DNA of 64,000 bases. It comes from Bacillus amyloliquefaciens DSM 7 = ATCC 23350 (GTDB lineage Bacteria; Bacillota; Bacilli; Bacillales; Bacillaceae). The translations under genes and the position numbers were made by a program. Shown here piece by piece: positions 58,892 to 64,000 of this stretch (its first letter is position 1; each line of letters begins with the position of its first letter). The notes beneath the pieces were generated by a model. That model saw only the letters and a program-made list of their open reading frames with translations, did not search any database and was not told the DNA's origin. The stretch lies in the NCBI RefSeq assembly GCF_000196735.1, contig NC_014551.1, positions 2,227,001-2,291,000 of the forward strand. The letters are read 5' to 3'.

Positions 58892-60673
58892 TCAGACGCC
58901 ATCCTGCACTTTTGTCGGAATATAAAATGTAAACGCCGTCCCTTTGTCGATGCTGCTGTGCACCGCAATTGAGCCGCCGTGCGCTTCCACGATATTTTTT
59001 ACGATAGCGAGCCCGAGTCCGGTTCCCGCCCTGCCCCTTGTTCTCGCCTTGTCCGCTTTATAAAAACGTTCAAAAATAAAAGGCAGGTCCTCTTCAGGTA
59101 TTCCCGAGCCGGAATCTTTAATATCGATTTTCAGTCCGTCTTTTACGGTCTGAGCCGCGATATGAACGCTTCCGCCTGACTCTGTATGACGCAGCGCGTT
59201 GTCTATAAGATTGGTAAACACCTGTTCCATTTTGTCTTCGTCAAAGACACACTCCGGCTGAGACACCGCAATGTCTTCTGTGAGCGAAACCCCTTTTTCC
59301 TTCGCTACCCCGGAAAATTTGCGGGAAATCTTCTCCAGAAATTCATGCAGGTTCACCGTTTCATAGTGCAGACCCGTATGTCCGGATTCCATTCTGGCCA
59401 AGTCCAGCAAGTCATTGACAAGCCGGCCCATGCGAAGGGATTCATCATAAATGATCTGCGCGATTTCTTTTTTCTCCTCTTCGGTACTTGCAATGTCGTC
59501 CACTATTGCCTCACTGTATCCTTGCAGCATAGAAATCGGAGTTCTGAGTTCATGACTGACATTGGCAATGAAATCTTCACGCAATTTATCAAGCCTGCGC
59601 TCTTCGGTCATGTCACGGAGCACGGCCACGGCGCCGCGGACGTGTGATTCCGCATAAAGAGGCGACATCAATAAAACCCATGACCTTCCTTGAAGCGTCA
59701 TTTCAATCATTTGCTCTTTTTCTGTGCTCACGGCATTTTGAAAAAGCTCTTTTGCTTCAGGAGGAAGGTTGTCTCCTTCTTTAATGTTCATATTCTGCTC
59801 GTAATACCAAGCCTGCAGAAAACGTTCGGCCGGCGGGTTCGTCACCAAAATGGTGCCGTCGATATTAATGGTGATGACCCCGTCTGCCATACTGCTTAAA
59901 ATATTCGACAGCTGTTCTTTTTCCTGATTCAGCGCGTTGATATGGAAATTGAGCTGCCGGCCCATCTGATTAAAGGCAATGGCCAGTTCCCCGATTTCAT
60001 CTTGAGTCAGAATCGGAATTTTTGTATCAAACTTCCCTTTCGCCAAGTCCTGGGCGCCTTCCCGCATTTTCCGAAGCGGGTACGTCACCCTGCTGGATAA
60101 AAAGAACGCGAAAAACGTTGTCAAAACGATGGCAATTCCCGCCGCAAGAAAGATATACCGTGTCGTATGTTTCGTCGTATCTTTGACGGCAAGCAGCGAC
60201 TGAGATAAAAAGACCATGCCTTTTTTGCCGTCTTTTTCATACGGCACGCCGACGATCAGCCGTTCGTTATCGGAACCGGCATCATTGGGCGCCGCGCGTT
60301 TGCTTACTTTTTTGCGGTCTGTCAGCGCCTTGTGCAAATCCCGGTCGCGTTTGATCTGCTCCAATGTAATAGATGATAAATGATTATCGTCATTCGGCGA
60401 ATACCAGACGTGCTGATCATCCTGAATGATCGCGATGCTCGTTAAGTTGTCCGCCAGCTCCCACGTGATGGATCTGGCAAGCGGCTGGTCTTCATGATTT
60501 TCTATAATGACCGCTATTTTATCGGCAAGCTGCGTTAAATCTTTTTCCGCTTCTTCTACGTGGTAATTCTCTATGAATTCGAGAAGCAGCACCGTTAAAA
60601 TAAATAAAACAATTAATACGAGTGAAAGAATGGTAAACCAAAGCTTTCCTACTACGCTTTTCCAAAACTTCAT
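58892..60673 (-). CDS. resE: ResE, sensor histidine kinase for respiration
   Basis: A 593-residue membrane kinase. Two transmembrane helices ([22 protein letters not shown] and [22 protein letters not shown]) bound an extracytoplasmic domain; then HAMP, a PAS domain ([18 protein letters not shown]), the dimerisation His in NVSHELRTP and HATPase motifs DNALRHT, DSGSGIP and GTGLGLAI. It controls respiratory and anaerobic genes through ResD. Overlaps resD by 4 bases. Confidence 0.96.
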   Translation of the reverse strand: MKFWKSVVGKLWFTILSLVLIVLFILTVLLLEFIENYHVEEAEKDLTQLADKIAVIIENHEDQPLARSITWELADNLTSIAIIQDDQHVWYSPNDDNHLSSITLEQIKRDRDLHKALTDRKKVSKRAAPNDAGSDNERLIVGVPYEKDGKKGMVFLSQSLLAVKDTTKHTTRYIFLAAGIAIVLTTFFAFFLSSRVTYPLRKMREGAQDLAKGKFDTKIPILTQDEIGELAIAFNQMGRQLNFHINALNQEKEQLSNILSSMADGVITINIDGTILVTNPPAERFLQAWYYEQNMNIKEGDNLPPEAKELFQNAVSTEKEQMIEMTLQGRSWVLLMSPLYAESHVRGAVAVLRDMTEERRLDKLREDFIANVSHELRTPISMLQGYSEAIVDDIASTEEEKKEIAQIIYDESLRMGRLVNDLLDLARMESGHTGLHYETVNLHEFLEKISRKFSGVAKEKGVSLTEDIAVSQPECVFDEDKMEQVFTNLIDNALRHTESGGSVHIAAQTVKDGLKIDIKDSGSGIPEEDLPFIFERFYKADKARTRGRAGTGLGLAIVKNIVEAHGGSIAVHSSIDKGTAFTFYIPTKVQDGV

Positions 60674-61392
60674 TCAGCGCCTACCTCAAATTTGTAACCC
60701 ACTCCCCAGACGGTGACGATTTTTTTCGCCGCTCCCGGAGATACTTTGTTTAATTTTTCACGGAGCCGTTTTACATGGGTATCCACCGTTCTAAGGTCTC
60801 CGAAAAATTCATACTGCCATACTTCTTTTAAAAGCTTTTCTCTGTCATACACTTTGTCCGGTGTTTTCGCCAGAAAATACAGCAGTTCGTATTCCTTCGG
60901 CGTCAGGCTCACTTCCGTGCCGTCCGCAGTCACTCTGTGAGCATCGTGATCGATGGAAAGATGTGAAAAAACGAGCACATTTTTTGTCGGCGTATTTGCT
61001 GTCAGATAGGATGTTTGAGAAGCTCTTCTTAAAAGCGCCTTTACCCGAAGCACCACTTCTCTCGGGCTGAAAGGCTTCACGATATAATCGTCCGTACCCG
61101 CTTCAAACCCCTGAACGCGGTTGGCTTCTTCCCCTTTTGCCGTCAGCATGATAATCGGCGTCGCTTTTTTTTCTCTGAGCTGCCGGCATACTTCTATTCC
61201 GTCTGTTCCCGGCATCATTAAATCCAAGAGCACCAGATCATAATCTGAGGCCAGCCCCATTTTAATGGCCTCATCGCCGTTTTCCGCTTCTTCAATCACA
61301 TAGTTTTCCCGTTCAAGGTACATTCTTAAAAGGCGGCGAATTCTGGCTTCATCATCTACTACTAATATTTTAGTTTCATTTGTTTGATCCAT
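60670..61392 (-). CDS. resD: ResD, response regulator for respiration
   Basis: A 240-residue OmpR/PhoB-type regulator. Receiver acidic pair Asp13-Asp14, phosphorylated Asp57 in LLDLMMPG, and the Lys in MLTAKGEE; C-terminal winged helix ([26 protein letters not shown]). It activates resABC, qcr, ctaA and anaerobic genes in B. subtilis. Confidence 0.97.
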   Translation of the reverse strand: MDQTNETKILVVDDEARIRRLLRMYLERENYVIEEAENGDEAIKMGLASDYDLVLLDLMMPGTDGIEVCRQLREKKATPIIMLTAKGEEANRVQGFEAGTDDYIVKPFSPREVVLRVKALLRRASQTSYLTANTPTKNVLVFSHLSIDHDAHRVTADGTEVSLTPKEYELLYFLAKTPDKVYDREKLLKEVWQYEFFGDLRTVDTHVKRLREKLNKVSPGAAKKIVTVWGVGYKFEVGAE

Positions 61393-61424
61393 CGTTTTCC
61401 CCCTGCTTTCCTTCTGTTACTTTC

Positions 61425-61433
61425 ATTTTAACA
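61425..61433 (-). promoter_or_regulatory. Candidate internal promoter for resDE
   Basis: Minus strand TGTTAAAAT, an extended -10, about 33 bases before the resD ATG in the 81-base gap after resC. Consistent with separate resDE transcription besides read-through from resABC. Confidence 0.5.
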
Positions 61434-61473
61434 AACTGTGCGGCGGCTTGAGAACTGTATCGGCTTTCGGCAT

Positions 61474-62649
61474 CTATGCGTACGAATGAAGTCCGGCAAG
61501 CACGAGATTTACAAAAATTAAGTTAAACATAATAATGGCAAAGCCGATGACGGCGAGCCATGCCGATTTTTCGCCATGCCAGCCTCTTGACAGCCGCAAG
61601 TGCAAGTATGCTGCGTAAAATAAAAAGGTGATCAGCGCCCATACTTCCTTAGGGTCCCAGCCCCAAAAACGCGTCCATGCAAGCTGCGCCCAAATCATCG
61701 CAAACACAAGCGCGCCGAGTGTAAATACCGGAAATCCGATGGAAACGGCGCGGTAGCCGACTTCATCTACCAAGTCGAGATTCACATTTTTGACGAGCGG
61801 GCTTAAAAGAGCGCTGATTCTCTTTCTGAATATCAGCCTGAGCGCGCCGTATAAGACGAGACCTGCGCCAAACGACCAGATCACCGTATTAACCTTTCTG
61901 CCTGAAAAAATGGCCGGGAGCTCAACAAACGGCTTCATTGCGCCTTCTGTAAGCAGTTCTCCTTCATGCGGACCGACAAGCGCAGGCATATCATATACCA
62001 TGACGCTTTTGGCATCTTTTTTATCCACCCAATTAAATTCGGCTTTGTAGTCCGCCAGCCGGAATGCCGACGTGACGGCGATAAATGCCACGGTCGTCAC
62101 GAGGATAAACATGATGACTTCGAGCCAGAACGTTTTTTTGCCCGGTCTGGACTGATCGACATGCTTTAACAGGAAAATGACTCCGGCTACAAAGCTGATC
62201 GCAAGAATCGCCTGCCCGAGCGCCGCCGTCGTGACGTGAATGTACAGCCAATTGCTTTGCAGTGACGGAATAAGCGGCGTAATGTCGGTCGGAAACATGC
62301 TTGCGTATGCAATAAGCAACAGCGCGATAGACAATGTGAACATGCCTAAAGACGGCAGTCTGTAAATAAAGTAAATAATAATAAAAGCGAGAACAAGCAT
62401 CATGCCGAATGACGTGGTAAATTCAAACATATTGCTGACAGGCGCGTGTCCGCTTGCCGACCACCTCGCAATGAAGTAGCCGAGATGGCAAATAAATCCG
62501 AGAATGGTTAACGTGATTCCGATTGCCGACCAGCGGCCCTTACCGTCCTTTGCACCTTTTGTTCCCCGGATGGCGCCGCCGAAAACCGGGACGGCAATTA
62601 AATAAATCAAAAAGGCAGCATAAAGAAAATTTGCGCTCAGCTCCGCCAT
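61474..62649 (-). CDS. resC: ResC, cytochrome c maturation (CcsA-type haem handling)
   Basis: A 391-residue polytopic protein with about eight membrane helices. The tryptophan-rich WWD-like motif [13 protein letters not shown] binds haem at the outer face, and histidines in [10 protein letters not shown] and [12 protein letters not shown] should be ligands. With ResB it delivers haem to apocytochromes c such as QcrC. 18 bases after resB. Confidence 0.95.
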   Translation of the reverse strand: MAELSANFLYAAFLIYLIAVPVFGGAIRGTKGAKDGKGRWSAIGITLTILGFICHLGYFIARWSASGHAPVSNMFEFTTSFGMMLVLAFIIIYFIYRLPSLGMFTLSIALLLIAYASMFPTDITPLIPSLQSNWLYIHVTTAALGQAILAISFVAGVIFLLKHVDQSRPGKKTFWLEVIMFILVTTVAFIAVTSAFRLADYKAEFNWVDKKDAKSVMVYDMPALVGPHEGELLTEGAMKPFVELPAIFSGRKVNTVIWSFGAGLVLYGALRLIFRKRISALLSPLVKNVNLDLVDEVGYRAVSIGFPVFTLGALVFAMIWAQLAWTRFWGWDPKEVWALITFLFYAAYLHLRLSRGWHGEKSAWLAVIGFAIIMFNLIFVNLVLAGLHSYA

Positions 62650-62667
62650 GACACCACTCCTTTTTCA

Positions 62668-64000
62668 TTAGGCCTGATTTTTGACCAGTTCTTTTTGATC
62701 GGCCGGCTCTTTAATCCCGGTCCCGTTAAGAACATATTCAATATCCTTTTTCAAACCGAACCAGTTTTTGTTCGTATGACCCGCCACAAGCACTTCATTT
62801 TCACCGGTTTTGATCCAGATTCTTCTGTGCTGCCAGTACATTCCTTGAATGACGCCGATCATAAAAATCGCGCCGCCGACGGCAAGCACCCATAAGGTTA
62901 AATCTTTTCTGACGGTGAGTCCTGTAATGTTTTTCGTTTCCACGTGGTCGAATTTTAATTTGTACTTGTTATTCGCGGAACCTTCAACAGTCTGCTGAAT
63001 CGCAACAAAGCTTTTCTCCCCTTTCGGCTTGTCAGGAGCCGTAACTTTAAAGACAAAAGCCGGATTGTTCGGAACCTTCGTTTTCGTGCTCGGTTCTCCG
63101 TCCTTGTTAAAATAAAAATCAGGAAGATAACTGGCGATCTGCACTTTGTAACCGTTACCAAGATCATAGTCCGTGTCTGGATCAAGAAGATTGATCTTCA
63201 GTCTGCCGAATGACTGTTTTGTTTTTTGGTCGATCAGCTGAAACACCATCTGATCGAGCTGGTTTTCTTTATAGTCCACCTGATACACGGAATAGGAGTC
63301 GAACCGCAGCGGTTCATTGACGCGGATATTGTTTTCTTTGACTCTTTTAAGCTTCGGCTTTTCACCGAATACAATGTCGCCTTCCCTCTTGTACAAAATT
63401 GCATCCGTATTGAAGGATTTGGCGACTTTGCCGTTTCCGGCTCTGTCAATGGCGTCGGCGAATACTTTTTTCTCAGTGTTTTTGTTATATGTCTGCATGG
63501 TGAACCGATTGTTTTTCAAGTAATATTTGCCGTCAGTGCCGGGAATCTGGGCGGTTTCGCCTTCACGGACCCAGAGGGTTTCATCGACATACATCCCCGG
63601 GACAAACCTCAGCATGGCTCCGATCAGAAAAATGATCAGGCCGATATGATTGACGTAGGGCCCCCACCTTGAAAAGCGCCCTTTTTCCGCCAGAATGCTT
63701 CCCTCTTGTTCTCGCACTCTATAATGCTTTTTTTTCAAACGTGTTCTGATGCCATCAGCCGCCTCCGCGCTCAGACCGGTTTCCGTCCGGCTGTATAGAC
63801 GCTGCCTCTTCAAAAAGACCGGATTCCGCTGAACTCCTTGATTTTTCAGCGCTCTGTACAGAGGAATCACCCGATCCAGGCTGCAGATGACAAGTGATAT
63901 GCCGATGGATGCGATCAGGAGCATATACCACCATGAACCGTACAGGTGATGAAATCCCAGCAGATAATAGATTTTGCCGATTATACCGTACTGCTGTTCA
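62668..64000 (-). CDS. resB: ResB, cytochrome c maturation protein (5' end outside window)
   Basis: About 444 codons of the ResB/Ccs1 partner of ResC are visible; the gene continues past the right edge (the B. subtilis protein is about 540 residues). The frame is open to the last base, with LLGFHHLYGSWWYMLLIASIG before the internal Met at 63924, so that Met is not the start. Three membrane segments are seen, a large exported domain between residues for helix 3 (VNHIGLIIFLIGAMLRF) and the last helix (LWVLAVGGAIFMIGVIQG), and a short tail. Confidence 0.95.
   Translation of the reverse strand, partial: EQQYGIIGKIYYLLGFHHLYGSWWYMLLIASIGISLVICSLDRVIPLYRALKNQGVQRNPVFLKRQRLYSRTETGLSAEAADGIRTRLKKKHYRVREQEGSILAEKGRFSRWGPYVNHIGLIIFLIGAMLRFVPGMYVDETLWVREGETAQIPGTDGKYYLKNNRFTMQTYNKNTEKKVFADAIDRAGNGKVAKSFNTDAILYKREGDIVFGEKPKLKRVKENNIRVNEPLRFDSYSVYQVDYKENQLDQMVFQLIDQKTKQSFGRLKINLLDPDTDYDLGNGYKVQIASYLPDFYFNKDGEPSTKTKVPNNPAFVFKVTAPDKPKGEKSFVAIQQTVEGSANNKYKLKFDHVETKNITGLTVRKDLTLWVLAVGGAIFMIGVIQGMYWQHRRIWIKTGENEVLVAGHTNKNWFGLKKDIEYVLNGTGIKEPADQKELVKNQA

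Overview
The window is a housekeeping segment of a Bacillus chromosome from the B. subtilis group. Gene order from birA-cca-bshA-bshB1-mgsA-dapB through qcrABC, the aro/trp supraoperon, mtrAB, hbs, spoIVA, der, gudB, fer and serA to sigX-rsiX and resEDCB follows what I remember of B. subtilis 168. The proteins have diverged enough from 168, and there is an extra oxalate decarboxylase gene, that I favour the B. amyloliquefaciens/velezensis clade. That species call is an inference. No tRNA, rRNA, IS element, prophage, CRISPR array or origin was seen. About 60 of the 66 genes lie on the minus strand, and both window ends cut a gene (birA at the left, resB at the right).

Region by region. 1-4.8 kb: precursor and thiol metabolism operon (ypjD, dapB, mgsA, bshB1, bshA, cca, birA). 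4.9-8.4 kb: ypjC on plus, then the inserted oxalate decarboxylase gene and ypjB-ypjA. 8.5-10.6 kb: menaquinol:cytochrome c reductase qcrABC with its promoter. 10.6-13 kb: ypiA-ypiB-ypiF. 13.3-26.5 kb: cheR-aroF-aroB-aroH followed by trpEDCFBA-hisC-tyrA-aroE, with the trp promoter at the end of aroH and a TRAP-controlled attenuator. 26.7-30.8 kb: ndk, the hepS-menH-hepT menaquinone genes, and mtrA-mtrB; mtrB encodes the TRAP protein that reads the trp leader 7 kb away. 30.9-38.9 kb: hbs, spoIVA with a SigE-type promoter, yphF, yphE, gpsA, der, yphA, the small gene ypzI, and fni. 39-45 kb: ypfD, cmk, ypfB, ypfA, ypeB, sleB, prsW. 45-53.7 kb: ypdA, gudB, mecB, ypbG, ypbF, ypbE, ypbD, recS, ypbB. 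53.9-64 kb: fer, ribU under an FMN riboswitch, serA, the sigX-rsiX pair with a SigX-type promoter, and resE-resD-resC-resB.

Shared themes: aromatic amino acid synthesis with its RNA-based regulator; respiration (menaquinone synthesis, bc complex, cytochrome c maturation, ResDE); bacillithiol synthesis and reduction (bshA, bshB1, ypdA); sporulation and germination (spoIVA, ypeB, sleB, probably yphF, ypjB and ypzI).

I found no convincing previously undescribed multi-gene system. The points most worth checking are the inserted bicupin gene, a gudB lacking the 9-bp duplication that inactivates the 168 allele, a trp leader with only nine canonical TRAP triplets, a der promoter followed at once by a hairpin, and a few tiny ORFs with ribosome binding sites. 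Start codons were chosen by ribosome binding site and family length; several are TTG or GTG.
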